The position numbers and the translations under genes are program-made. 64,000 nt of DNA, taken from Mitsuaria sp. 7 (GTDB taxonomy: Bacteria; Pseudomonadota; Gammaproteobacteria; Burkholderiales; Burkholderiaceae_C). The notes under the pieces were generated by a model that searched no databases, had not been told where the DNA came from, and saw only the letters and a program-made list of their open reading frames with translations. The DNA lies in contig NZ_CP011514.1 in NCBI RefSeq assembly GCF_001653795.1, positions 4,644,668-4,708,667 on the forward strand, in the 5' to 3' direction. Below, piece by piece: positions 44,353 through 52,419 of the stretch; within the stretch, counting starts at the first letter, position 1, and the number at the start of each line of letters is the position of its first letter.

Positions 44353-45523
44353 GATTCGTGGTCCGATCCGTTGCAGAACTCGCCGCTGGAGCGCGGCGCT
44401 GGCGATTCTAGGCGCGCTGGGCGCCTTCTCCGCGGGCCTCGCTCCCTCCCCTGCGACCGCTGCCGGATTGCCGATCGATCCCGAGAGACTGCTCAACGGC
44501 GAGGACGACACCGCCGGCCGCCACGTGCTGCAACGCGAGCGCGCCCGCTGGGTCGCCGCGGCGTGGAACGAGCTGCCGGGCTGGGGCCAGGACCGCGCGC
44601 TGGAATGGTGGCCCGCGATGCTGCGCGGCTGCGAGAAGCCGATGCCGGGCTGGGCCTCGATCTGCGCGCAGGCGCGGACCTTCAAGCCCGGCGGCGACTG
44701 GGACGCGATGGTCTGGCTGATGAAGCGCCTCCAGCCGTATCGCGTCGAGTCGCACGAGGGGCAGCGCGAAGGCGTGGCGACCGGGTATTACGAACCGGAG
44801 CTCGCGGCCCGCCGGCAGTCGCAGGGCGAGTTCCGCGTGCCGCTGCTGGCGCCGCCGCAAGACCTGGCACAGCGCAAGCCTTACGACACGCGCCAGCAGA
44901 TCGAGAGCAACGCGTCGCTGTCGCGGCTCAGCCTGGCGTGGGTGCAGGACCCGCTGGATGCGCTGGTGATGCAGATCCAGGGCAGCGGCCGGCTGCGCGT
45001 GACCGAGCGCGACGGCAGGAGCCGCTGGGTGCGGCTGTCCTTCGCGGCCCACAACGAGCAGCCCTACCGGTCGATGGGCCAGTGGCTGATCGCCCAGGGC
45101 GAGCTGCGGGCGACGGAGGCCTCGTGGCCGGGCATCAAGGACTGGGGACGGCGCAATCCGCAGCGGCTCAAGGAGGCGATGTGGGCCAACCCGCGCTACG
45201 TCTTCTTCCGCGAGGAGCCGCTGCCCGATCTCGCGGTCGGACCGCGCGGGGGTCAGGGCGTGCCTCTGACGCCGGGGCGGTCGATCGCCGTGGACAAGGC
45301 GAGCATCCCCTACGGCACGCCGGTGTGGCTGGACACGACCGAGCCGCTGTCGACCACGCCGATGCGACGGCTCGTGATGGCGCAGGACACCGGCACGGCG
45401 ATCGTCGGCGCGGTGCGGGCGGACTACTTCTGGGGCTGGGGCGAGGCGGCCGAGACGCAGGCCGGCCGCATGAAGCAGCCGCTGCGGCTGTGGGTGCTGT
45501 GGCCGAAGGGGCTCACTCGGTGA
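44351..45523 (+). CDS. mltA: Membrane-bound lytic murein transglycosylase A
   Basis: Cleaves peptidoglycan between MurNAc and GlcNAc. The 390-residue protein has a signal peptide (RRWSAALAILGALGAFSAGLAPSPATAAG). The MltA domain follows (GYYEPELAARRQSQGEFRVPLLAPP... WVQDPLDALVMQIQGSGRLRV... AAHNEQPYRSMGQWLI), and then the C-terminal 3D domain with catalytic Asp in LVMAQDTGTAIVGAVRADYFWGWG. Unlike the E. coli enzyme there is no lipobox cysteine after the signal, so it is probably soluble periplasmic rather than a lipoprotein. ATG 44351 is preferred; an in-frame ATG at 44300 would extend past the signal sequence. Confidence 0.9.
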   Translation: MIRGPIRCRTRRWSAALAILGALGAFSAGLAPSPATAAGLPIDPERLLNGEDDTAGRHVLQRERARWVAAAWNELPGWGQDRALEWWPAMLRGCEKPMPGWASICAQARTFKPGGDWDAMVWLMKRLQPYRVESHEGQREGVATGYYEPELAARRQSQGEFRVPLLAPPQDLAQRKPYDTRQQIESNASLSRLSLAWVQDPLDALVMQIQGSGRLRVTERDGRSRWVRLSFAAHNEQPYRSMGQWLIAQGELRATEASWPGIKDWGRRNPQRLKEAMWANPRYVFFREEPLPDLAVGPRGGQGVPLTPGRSIAVDKASIPYGTPVWLDTTEPLSTTPMRRLVMAQDTGTAIVGAVRADYFWGWGEAAETQAGRMKQPLRLWVLWPKGLTR

Positions 45524-45794
45524 CCTGGACACCCTTCCAGAAGGCGACGCGGTCCTTGATCTCGGCGGCGGCCTCGGAGGGTTCCGGGTAATACCAGACG
45601 GCGTCCGGGTTCATGTCGCCGTGGACCATCAGGCTAAAGTAGTGCGCCTGGCCCTTCCACGGGCAGGACGTGCGGTGATTGCTGAACGTGGTGAACTCGC
45701 GCTTCAGCGAGGCGACGGGGAAGTAATGATTTCCCTCGACCACCACGGTGTCGTCGCTTTCGGCGATGACTTCGCCGTTCCAGATTGCCTTCAT
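45513..45794 (-). CDS. DUF427 domain protein
   Basis: A 93-residue protein that is a complete DUF427 domain: AIWNGEVIAESDDTVVVEGNHYFPVASL, then HRTSCPWKGQAHYFSL and AVWYYPEPSEAAAEIKDRVAFW. The SCPWKG and WYYPEP motifs define the family, whose biochemical role is unknown. ATG 45794 follows CGAGGAGTTGGA, a strong ribosome site. Its end overlaps the 3' end of the convergent mltA by 11 bp. Confidence 0.92.
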   Translation of the reverse strand: MKAIWNGEVIAESDDTVVVEGNHYFPVASLKREFTTFSNHRTSCPWKGQAHYFSLMVHGDMNPDAVWYYPEPSEAAAEIKDRVAFWKGVQVTE

Positions 45795-45805
45795 TCCAAC
45801 TCCTC

Positions 45806-46075
45806 GTGCTCAAACGTTATTTCGCCCATCGGGGCAAGGACATCTTCGTCACCGCCGGCTCCGCGAGAGACCTCGCGCCCGGCAGTTTCGGGATCTGTGC
45901 GATCGGGGGCGGCGCGGAAGGCTGGTCCGTCGTCCACGTCGGCCCGGACGGCGACGCCGCCGACCTCGGCGGGGAGTACTACTTTGCCACCTCCGAGGAA
46001 GCCCTGGCGTTCCTGAAGGAACTGATCGACCTCATGGTGGATGGCGGCGAGCCGGAAGGGCTCCAGGAGGACTGA
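45806..46075 (+). CDS. Small hypothetical protein
   Basis: An 89-residue acidic protein I do not recognise: KRYFAHRGKDIFVTAGSARDLAPGSFGICAIGGGAEGWSVVHVGPDGD then YYFATSEEALAFLKELIDLM. Codon use is normal for this genome. There is no ATG: GTG 45806 or TTG 45785 (overlapping the divergent DUF427 gene) are the possible starts, and neither has a ribosome site. The C-terminal helix is amphipathic. It looks like a real single-domain protein but the start is uncertain. Confidence 0.6.
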   Translation: MLKRYFAHRGKDIFVTAGSARDLAPGSFGICAIGGGAEGWSVVHVGPDGDAADLGGEYYFATSEEALAFLKELIDLMVDGGEPEGLQED

Positions 46076-46085
46076 ATCCTCCCGT

Positions 46086-46163
46086 GAGGCGATTAGACGG
46101 CTTAATCGCATCAAATTTGAGGCGATTAGAGGGGCTAATCGCCTCACAGGATGAGGCGATTAG
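46086..46163. repeat. Cluster of GAGGCGATTAG inverted repeats
   Basis: The 11-mer GAGGCGATTAG occurs at 46086, 46119 and 46153, and its complement CTAATCGCCTC at 46135; a degenerate complement (TTAATCGCATC) is at 46102. The central pair forms a perfect 12-bp stem around AGGGG. The cluster fills the gap between two convergent genes. It could be a bidirectional terminator or a REP-type element; no T-run is present. Confidence 0.75.
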
Positions 46164-46186
46164 GACCTGGGCCCGGGGAACAGTCT

Positions 46187-47833
46187 TCACAACGGCTTCA
46201 GATCCTCCCCCACCACGCGCACCAGCAGGCCCTTGCCTTCGGGCGTCACGCGGAACTCGCCGTACTTCGCCGGCTGCCAGCGTTCGACCTCGCCTTCCTT
46301 GAAGAACCAGGCGTCGGAGACGAAGGTCCACTGGCCGCCCTTGGGGGCCAGCTCCAGCACCTGCGCGCCGGCCGGCACCGCCTCTCCGGGCGCGAGCAGC
46401 TTCGGCGAATGTGCGATGCCGCGCTCATCGAGCAGCACGGCGATGCGCGGACGCGCGCCCCAGAGCAGTGAAGCGTCCGGGTCGGAGCGGGAACGCCAGC
46501 CCACGCTCGGCAGGTCGTAGTTCAGGCGCATGTAGTCGCCCTGCATCAGCGAACGCGGATCGACCGGCGCCAGCTTCACGAAGACCGGTCGCCCCTCCGC
46601 GATGAGTTGCTCCCGACTGGCGATCAGGACGTTCACCAGGACGAGTGCCACCGCGCCCGCGCCGAGCAACAACCCGGCCCCACGACGCAACGCGAGCGTG
46701 GGCCGCGTGCCCCCATCGGATGAAGGCGCCGTCGGATGCCACGCCAGCCAGCGGACCCACGCGGCGAGCGCCGCGCCCATCACGACCAGCGCCAGCGACT
46801 TGTGCGCGAGCGGCAGTTGCCACTCGTAGTACAGCGCGCCGATCGCCCACACCGCCGCCACGCCGGCGAGCGCGGCCAGGCGCCAGCGCCGGGTCGACGC
46901 CATCAGCGCCAGCACCAGCAGGATCCCGCCGAGCGCGGGCATCAACGCGGAAAGCGCCGCCAGCACCAGCAACGGCGGCAACAGCTTCGCAGATCCGGTG
47001 GGGCGCCAGCGGCGCAGCAGCCACCACGCACCCGCCAACGCGAACAGCACCGACAAGGTCCGGCTCGCGCCGAGCAGGAACATGCGGGCGCTCGTCAGTT
47101 CGGTAGTGACGACGCGCATGAAGCCGCCGACCGAGAACGCGCCGACCGCCGTGAACGACCAGCCCGCCGCCACCGCATGCATCACCAGCACGGCGACCCA
47201 CCAGCCCTTCAGCGCGGATTCGAGCGCCGCCGCCGCCGACGCGGTGCGCGCCTCACGTCCCAGACGTTCCTGCAGCGCCCACAGCAGCACGCCTTCCACC
47301 AGCAGCAGCGCGGCCGCCGCCAGCGACAGACCGCCGTCGTGCTCGTACCAGGCCCTGGGCGCGAGGCCCTCGATCGCCAGGTGCCCGAGATACCCCGCCA
47401 GCGCCGCCATGCCGACACCGAGCAATCCCCGCAGCCATCCCTGCTTCAGCAGCACGATCAGCGCCGCGCCAATCGCCAGGCCGATCCACGCCGCGCCGGC
47501 ATGCGGGAGGTCGCGTTGCAGACCGTAGCCGAGGCACACGAGACCCGTCGGCAACAACGGCACCGCCGCCTGCTCCAGGAACAGCGGAATTGCCCGCGCA
47601 CGCAGCAGCACGACGGACAGCGCGATCAGGGCGATGCCTTCGATGTACGGCATCGGGCCGCGATCCCAGTCGCCCCCGAACAGCATCGCGAACAGGAAGA
47701 GGAACGGCGGCACCGCCAGCCAGGCGCCCAACGCCGTCAGCAGCACCACCGGCCAGGGGCGCTCCGGCACATCGGCCTCGGCGGGAACCAAACCCTCGGC
47801 GCGCGCTTGCGCCTTCCAGTCCTGGCTGCTCAT
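46187..47833 (-). CDS. DUF4401/GDYXXLXY fusion membrane protein
   Basis: A 548-residue integral membrane protein. An N-terminal DUF4401-like part of about 10-12 TM helices (VVLLTALGAWLAVPPFLFLFAMLFGG onward, to about residue 370) is joined to a C-terminal GDYXXLXY domain. That domain has the name-giving motif in SLMQGDYMRLNYDL (about residue 440) after a final TM helix (GLLLGAGAVALVLVNVLIAS). The two parts are often separate genes; here they are fused. It overlaps the preceding DUF2157 gene as ATGA and the pair surely functions together. The biochemical role is unknown. Confidence 0.82.
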   Translation of the reverse strand: MSSQDWKAQARAEGLVPAEADVPERPWPVVLLTALGAWLAVPPFLFLFAMLFGGDWDRGPMPYIEGIALIALSVVLLRARAIPLFLEQAAVPLLPTGLVCLGYGLQRDLPHAGAAWIGLAIGAALIVLLKQGWLRGLLGVGMAALAGYLGHLAIEGLAPRAWYEHDGGLSLAAAALLLVEGVLLWALQERLGREARTASAAAALESALKGWWVAVLVMHAVAAGWSFTAVGAFSVGGFMRVVTTELTSARMFLLGASRTLSVLFALAGAWWLLRRWRPTGSAKLLPPLLVLAALSALMPALGGILLVLALMASTRRWRLAALAGVAAVWAIGALYYEWQLPLAHKSLALVVMGAALAAWVRWLAWHPTAPSSDGGTRPTLALRRGAGLLLGAGAVALVLVNVLIASREQLIAEGRPVFVKLAPVDPRSLMQGDYMRLNYDLPSVGWRSRSDPDASLLWGARPRIAVLLDERGIAHSPKLLAPGEAVPAGAQVLELAPKGGQWTFVSDAWFFKEGEVERWQPAKYGEFRVTPEGKGLLVRVVGEDLKPL

Positions 47834-48780
47834 GCCCGCACCTCCAGCGCGCGCATGCGCCGCATGATCAGACTCACGCTGGCCGCCAGCAACCCGCAGG
47901 CCACGAGGCCGATGAGGAAGACGCCGCCGATGTCGCCCTTCGCATCGATGACCACGCGAGCGAGTCCGACGACCAGCAGCGTGTCGACCGCGAGCGCCAG
48001 CGCGCTCATCGCATAGACCTCGCCGCGTCGCCACGCCAGCACGAGGCCCACGCCCATCACGCCGAGTCCGAGGGAGTACTGCGGCGCCACGTCCTTCGTG
48101 AACAGCCCGCCCAGCGCCGTCCCCGAGATCGCGATCACCGAGGCCAGCACCGCCACCCGCCACGCCCAGGGCTGCGTGGCCGCATCAGGGCGCATCGCCA
48201 GCCCGACGCACAGCACGCCGTACGCGACGAAGCCGATCGCGTGCACCGGCACCGTGGACGCATCGAAGCGCCACGAATGTCCGCCGAAGGTTTCCATCCA
48301 CAGTCCGATCCCGGTCGCGACCACGAGCGCCCAGGGCGTCCACGCGAGGTCCGAGCGCGACGCCCACGCGATCGGCAGCCCCAGCGCGGCCCAGAGCGCG
48401 AAGAGCTGCCAGGGATCCGCCCCGGTCTGGTAGGTCTGTCCGAAGAACGCCAGCAGCCCGCCCAGCGTCAGGAAGGCCACCAGCGCCAGCGGCGCGCGCC
48501 ATGGCCGGAGCACCGCCGCCGCGATCAGGTTGACCGCGAGCACCGCCTGCAGCAAGCCGAAGCGCATGACGCGGCCGAAGTCGTCCCAGTTCGCCGCGAC
48601 CCACAGGATCAGCCCGAACCCGATCAACCCTGCCGCCAGCGCGCCCGCGCCGCGGCGCAGCGGCGTCCACGGATCGCCCGGCGGATCATCGACACCGCTG
48701 AGCGCCCGCAAGCGGCGTGCGCTGGTCGCATCCAGGCCCTGGCGGGCCGTCCATTGGTACAACTGCTCGTGCAGACTCAC
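47830..48780 (-). CDS. DUF2157 membrane protein
   Basis: A 316-residue multi-spanning protein. The soluble N-terminus (SLHEQLYQWTARQGLDATSARRLRAL) is followed by about 9 TM helices, beginning GAGALAAGLIGFGLILWVAANWDDFGRVMRF, which is characteristic of DUF2157. The start is GTG 48780, chosen because GGGAGGAACCC lies directly upstream; upstream in-frame ATGs fall in the divergent gene's promoter. It overlaps the GDYXXLXY gene by 4 bp. Function unknown. Confidence 0.85.
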   Translation of the reverse strand: MSLHEQLYQWTARQGLDATSARRLRALSGVDDPPGDPWTPLRRGAGALAAGLIGFGLILWVAANWDDFGRVMRFGLLQAVLAVNLIAAAVLRPWRAPLALVAFLTLGGLLAFFGQTYQTGADPWQLFALWAALGLPIAWASRSDLAWTPWALVVATGIGLWMETFGGHSWRFDASTVPVHAIGFVAYGVLCVGLAMRPDAATQPWAWRVAVLASVIAISGTALGGLFTKDVAPQYSLGLGVMGVGLVLAWRRGEVYAMSALALAVDTLLVVGLARVVIDAKGDIGGVFLIGLVACGLLAASVSLIMRRMRALEVRA

Positions 48781-48892
48781 GGGTTCCTCCCTCAGGATGC
48801 GACCGCCCACGGGCGTCGCCGGTGATGTTCTTCGAGGGGGCCGATTCTTCCTCATCCTTCGCTTCTTCCTCTTTCGGCACTGGGAGTTCCAC

Positions 48893-49564
48893 ATGGGACA
48901 GATGATCGACTTCACCCGCCCTGACGGCGGCACCACCGCCGGCTACCTGGCCAGCGCCGGCGACGGCGCGCCCGGCATGATCCTCATCCAGGAATGGTGG
49001 GGGCTCAAACCCCACATCAAGGAGATCGCCGAGCGCCTGGCCTCCGCCGGCATCACGACGCTGGCGCCCGACCTGTACCGCGGCCGCATCGCCACCACCG
49101 CCGACGAGGCCAGCCACATGATGGACGGCCTGGACTTCGTCGACGCCACCACGCAGGACCTGCAGGGCGCGCTGACCCACCTGCGCGAGCATCTCGGCTG
49201 CGGCCAGGTCGGCGTGATGGGCTATTGCATGGGCGGCGCGCTGACCATCCTCGCGGGCGTGAACCTCAAGGACCTGCAGGCGGCGGTCTGCTACTACGGC
49301 ATCCCGCCGAGCGAGTTCGCCGATCCGGCGAAGATAGCCGCGCCCTTCCTCGGCCACTTCGCCACCCGCGACGACTGGTGCACGCCGGAGAAGGTCGACG
49401 AACTGGAAGCCCGCATGAAGTCCGCAGGCAAGCACCCGGTCATCCATCGCTACGTCGCGGACCACGCCTTCTCCAACAAGACCCGCCCCGAGGTCTACGA
49501 CGAAGCGGCCGCCGAGCTCGCCTGGTCGCGCACCCTGGACTTCCTCAAGCAACACCTCGCCTGA
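48893..49564 (+). CDS. Dienelactone hydrolase family protein
   Basis: A 223-residue cytoplasmic alpha/beta hydrolase. The family triad is Cys in GVMGYCMGGALT (about residue 107), Asp in HFATRDDWCTPEK and His in ADHAFSNKTRPE. GMILIQEWWGLKPHIKEIAERLASAGITTLAPDLYRG is the typical N-terminal stretch. Enzymes of this class hydrolyse dienelactones from chloroaromatic breakdown or act as general carboxymethyl esterases. No aromatic-degradation genes are nearby, so a general role is more likely. ATG 48893 has GGGAG eight bases upstream. Confidence 0.92.
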   Translation: MGQMIDFTRPDGGTTAGYLASAGDGAPGMILIQEWWGLKPHIKEIAERLASAGITTLAPDLYRGRIATTADEASHMMDGLDFVDATTQDLQGALTHLREHLGCGQVGVMGYCMGGALTILAGVNLKDLQAAVCYYGIPPSEFADPAKIAAPFLGHFATRDDWCTPEKVDELEARMKSAGKHPVIHRYVADHAFSNKTRPEVYDEAAAELAWSRTLDFLKQHLA

Positions 49565-49584
49565 TCACCGGAATAGCCGAACCC

Positions 49585-51078
49585 ATGACCTGCCATCGCC
49601 GCCGCCTCCTTCCCACCGCCGCCGCTGTCTGGGCGCTGATCGCTTCATCCGCCTTCGCACAGACCACGCCGGCCTCGGGGCCGGCGTCGGCGACGGCGCG
49701 CGCCGCCTCGGAGACCGCGCCGCCGCCGCTGGATCCGCGCGTCGCGCCGCTGCTCGCGGACATTTCCGCCGAGCGCATCGAATCGACCATCCGCAAGCTC
49801 GCCGCCTTCGGCACGCGCCACACGGCGTCGGACACGAAGAGCGACACGCGCGGCATCGGCGCGGCGCGGCGCTGGATCGAGCGGCAGCTGAAGGACTGCA
49901 GCGCGAAGACCGGCGGCCGGCTGCAGGTCACGATGGACGCCTTCATCGAGCCGGCGGGCAACCGCCTCTCGGCGCCGACGGAGCTGGTGAACGTCGTGGC
50001 CACGCTGCCCGGCGCGTCGGCCGGCACGCCGCGTGAACGCATCCTCGTGGTGAGCGGGCATTACGACTCGCGCAACAGCGACGTGATGGACGCGCAGGGC
50101 GAAGCGCCCGGCGCCAACGACGACGCCTCCGGCACGGCGGCTGTCATGGAGATGGCCTGCGCCGCGGCCAGGCAGCGCTTCGACGCGACGCTCGTGTTCA
50201 TGGCGGTTCCCGGCGAGGAGCAGGGCCTGCTCGGCGCCCGCCACTGGGCCCGTCGAGCGCGTGCGCAGGGGCTGAACGTCGAAGGCATGATCACCAACGA
50301 CATCGTCGGCAGCTCGCGCGGCGACAAGGGCGAGCACGATCCGAAGCGCCTGCGCCTGTTCGCCGACGGCTTCGATCCGCTGCTGCGCCTGCTGGTCAAC
50401 GCGAACGCGAACAGCCCTGCCAACGAGGACGAGGTCAAGACGAACGCGGCGATCCGCGCGCAGCTGCAACCGCTGGCGGTGGCCGGCGGCGGCGAGGAGC
50501 TGCCGACGCAGCAGTTCGGCCGTCACCTGAAGGCCGAGGGCGAGCGCTACCTGCCGGGCTTCCGCATCGACCTGATCCAGCGTCGCGACCGCTACCTGCG
50601 CGGCGGCGATCACCTGCCCTTCCTGGAGCGCGGCTACGCGGCGGTGCGTTTCTCCGAGCCCTTCGAGGACTTCCGCCACCAGCACCAGAACCTGCGCACC
50701 GAGGGCGGCGTCGTCTACGGCGACCTGCCGGAGTTCGTCGACTTCGGCTACGTGGCCGACGTGGCGCGCGTGAACCTCGCAGGCCTGGCGACCTTGGCCT
50801 GGGCGCCGTCGCCGGTGAAGGGCGCGCGCATCGACGCGCGCGAGCTGACCAACGACACGACGCTGCTGTGGACCGCGAACGTCGATCCGGAGCTGGCGGG
50901 TTATCGCGTCGTCTGGCGCCGCAGCGAATCGCAGGCGTGGGAAGGGGCGAAGGACGTGGGCGACGTCACCAAGGTCACGCTGCCGCTGTCCAAGGACAAC
51001 CTGATCTTCGGCGTGCAGGCCGTGTCGAAATCAGGGCACGCGAGCCTGGCGAGTTACCCGTTGCCGCTGGCGCGTTGA
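49585..51078 (+). CDS. Secreted M28-family zinc peptidase
   Basis: A 497-residue exported aminopeptidase-like protein. Signal peptide about residues 1-25 (LLPTAAAVWALIASSAFAQ). The M28 zinc ligands and catalytic acids are present in order: VVSGHYDSRNSD (His), GANDDASGTAAVMEMA (bridging Asp), MAVPGEEQGLLGARHWA (catalytic Glu and ligand), MITNDIVGSSRG (Asp) and LRGGDHLPFLERG (His). A C-terminal beta domain of about 90 residues (DARELTNDTTLLWTANVDPELAGYRVVWRRSE) looks like a fibronectin-III fold. It is 20 bp after the dienelactone hydrolase gene. Confidence 0.9.
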   Translation: MTCHRRRLLPTAAAVWALIASSAFAQTTPASGPASATARAASETAPPPLDPRVAPLLADISAERIESTIRKLAAFGTRHTASDTKSDTRGIGAARRWIERQLKDCSAKTGGRLQVTMDAFIEPAGNRLSAPTELVNVVATLPGASAGTPRERILVVSGHYDSRNSDVMDAQGEAPGANDDASGTAAVMEMACAAARQRFDATLVFMAVPGEEQGLLGARHWARRARAQGLNVEGMITNDIVGSSRGDKGEHDPKRLRLFADGFDPLLRLLVNANANSPANEDEVKTNAAIRAQLQPLAVAGGGEELPTQQFGRHLKAEGERYLPGFRIDLIQRRDRYLRGGDHLPFLERGYAAVRFSEPFEDFRHQHQNLRTEGGVVYGDLPEFVDFGYVADVARVNLAGLATLAWAPSPVKGARIDARELTNDTTLLWTANVDPELAGYRVVWRRSESQAWEGAKDVGDVTKVTLPLSKDNLIFGVQAVSKSGHASLASYPLPLAR

Positions 51079-51099
51079 GCGCGGCGTCGGAAAGACGTC

Positions 51100-51660
51100 T
51101 CAAGCCTCAGGCAAGGCGTGTCCCGCATCGCGGGCCGCCTGCGCCCAACGGCGGATCGTCGCGCGCAGTCGCCGGTGTGAGGCATCGTCAAGAGGCATGT
51201 CACCAGTGAGCGCGAGTGCAGCATCCGATGTCACGTATCCGTGCTCGAACAGCGCGGTACAGAACTCGCGGTCCTTGTCCCGACCAGCAGCCGCCTTCGC
51301 GAGGAACAGATCGACAATGCCAAGGCAGTAGCCCACCCGGTCGTTCGTATTGCCGTTCTGGACCCGACGCACGCGCGTCATCCAGTCCTTCGGCAGGACC
51401 GCCGTGTCCGGTCCGACGCCTTGAGCGTAGTAGCCATAGGTCTCGTGGAACGCCGAACCTTCGCCGATGGCGCCGTCGATCATGTCCGCGAGTTCCGGCG
51501 CCTGGAGCGGATAGATGTCCGCTTCCATGGAGACGGTGAAGACGTCTTCGGGCTGCGCTGTCGTGCCGAGGATCGACTGGCTCCCCAGGATCACGAATTC
51601 GTACTGGTCCGTGATGTCGCCGCTCGCGCGGATGATGTGTTCCAGCTCCTGTCGCGTCAT
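51100..51660 (-). CDS. DUF6036-like nucleotidyltransferase (toxin-like)
   Basis: A 186-residue protein with a minimal nucleotidyltransferase signature: FVILGSQSILG (Gly-Ser motif, residues 22-32) followed by FTVSMEADIYPL (acidic pair). A helical C-terminal part follows (VDLFLAKAAAGRDKDREFCTALFEHGYVTSDAALAL). The fold resembles AbiEii/MenT-type enzymes that modify tRNA in toxin-antitoxin systems (family knowledge). It follows the XRE regulator gene by 14 bp in one operon. Lower GC than its neighbours. Confidence 0.72.
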   Translation of the reverse strand: MTRQELEHIIRASGDITDQYEFVILGSQSILGTTAQPEDVFTVSMEADIYPLQAPELADMIDGAIGEGSAFHETYGYYAQGVGPDTAVLPKDWMTRVRRVQNGNTNDRVGYCLGIVDLFLAKAAAGRDKDREFCTALFEHGYVTSDAALALTGDMPLDDASHRRLRATIRRWAQAARDAGHALPEA

Positions 51661-51674
51661 GCAGTCTCTCCCGA

Positions 51675-52352
51675 CTATTCCGGCGGAGTGCCGATGTCCG
51701 AGTCGAGGATGACGCCGTTCTTGAGTTCGTTCACTTGCCTCAAGATGCGTTGTCGCACCTCCTCCGGGAGGAGGGTGACCAGAGGAGATGTCTGTCGAAG
51801 CTGTTGCGCGCGCCGCGTGGCGCCCAGCACCTTCCGCCAGGTGCCGTCGCGAAGGATGTCCTGCCACTCGCGCCACAACGTTGCCGAACGGGCGTCGCCC
51901 GAAGAGAGCCAACGGTCGACAGTGGCTTCGGCCTTTTGAATTAGCGCCGGATCGGCCTTGACCCGACGCACGGCCTCCTGATGAAGCGCAATGCTCTGCA
52001 GGTCCTGGAGTCGATGCTTCGCATTGCTGGCAGCGACTTCCACGCGCACAGCCGGCGCCTCTCGCCGCGATCTCGCGGCCGCTGAATCCGCGGGAGGGGG
52101 CTGCAGGATGTCGCCAGCGAGCAAGGCGAGTTCACGACTGACCCCCAGTACCGACATCACGCGCAGATAGGTGCCTATCGACGTCGCCGGATCTCCGGTC
52201 TCCACGGCCCGCAGGGTGTTGCGCGTGATGCCCACCTGCGCGGCCATGTCGACCGTGCCGAGGCCTTGCGATTTGCGAAGTCGGCGAAGTCGTTCACCGA
52301 GCTGGAGCAGCAACTGGCGATCGAGAACCTCGTGGGCTTGATGGACGCTCAT
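51675..52352 (-). CDS. XRE-family regulator (antitoxin-like)
   Basis: A 225-residue protein. The N-terminal helix-turn-helix (LLQLGERLRRLRKSQGLGTVDMAAQVGITRNTLRAVETGDPATSIGTYLRVMSVLGVS, about 15-75) is a canonical XRE domain. The C-terminal about 130 residues are helical (RVKADPALIQKAEATVDRWLSSGDARSATLWREWQDILRDG) and may contact the partner enzyme. It overlaps an AT-rich operator at its own start and has no Shine-Dalgarno site. A TAATAT -10 box lies 9 nt before the ATG, so a nearly leaderless mRNA is likely. The pair is organised like a toxin-antitoxin module with the regulator first. Confidence 0.78.
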   Translation of the reverse strand: MSVHQAHEVLDRQLLLQLGERLRRLRKSQGLGTVDMAAQVGITRNTLRAVETGDPATSIGTYLRVMSVLGVSRELALLAGDILQPPPADSAAARSRREAPAVRVEVAASNAKHRLQDLQSIALHQEAVRRVKADPALIQKAEATVDRWLSSGDARSATLWREWQDILRDGTWRKVLGATRRAQQLRQTSPLVTLLPEEVRQRILRQVNELKNGVILDSDIGTPPE

Positions 52353-52390
52353 TTGGTCAACATATTAACCAAAACACGGAATTTTGGTCA
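52353..52390 (-). promoter_or_regulatory. Operator-promoter of XRE/nucleotidyltransferase pair
   Basis: Three TTTGGT(C/T)A half-sites lie in 38 bp: two form the inverted repeat TTTGGTCAA...TTAACCAAA (52352-52373) and a third (52383-52390) follows. On the minus strand TAATAT sits inside the palindrome with TGACCA 17 bp upstream, a good sigma70 pair. Repressor binding would block the promoter, the standard autoregulation of such pairs. Confidence 0.7.
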
Positions 52391-52419
52391 TTTTGCTGAT
52401 CAAGCGATCAAACATCAAC

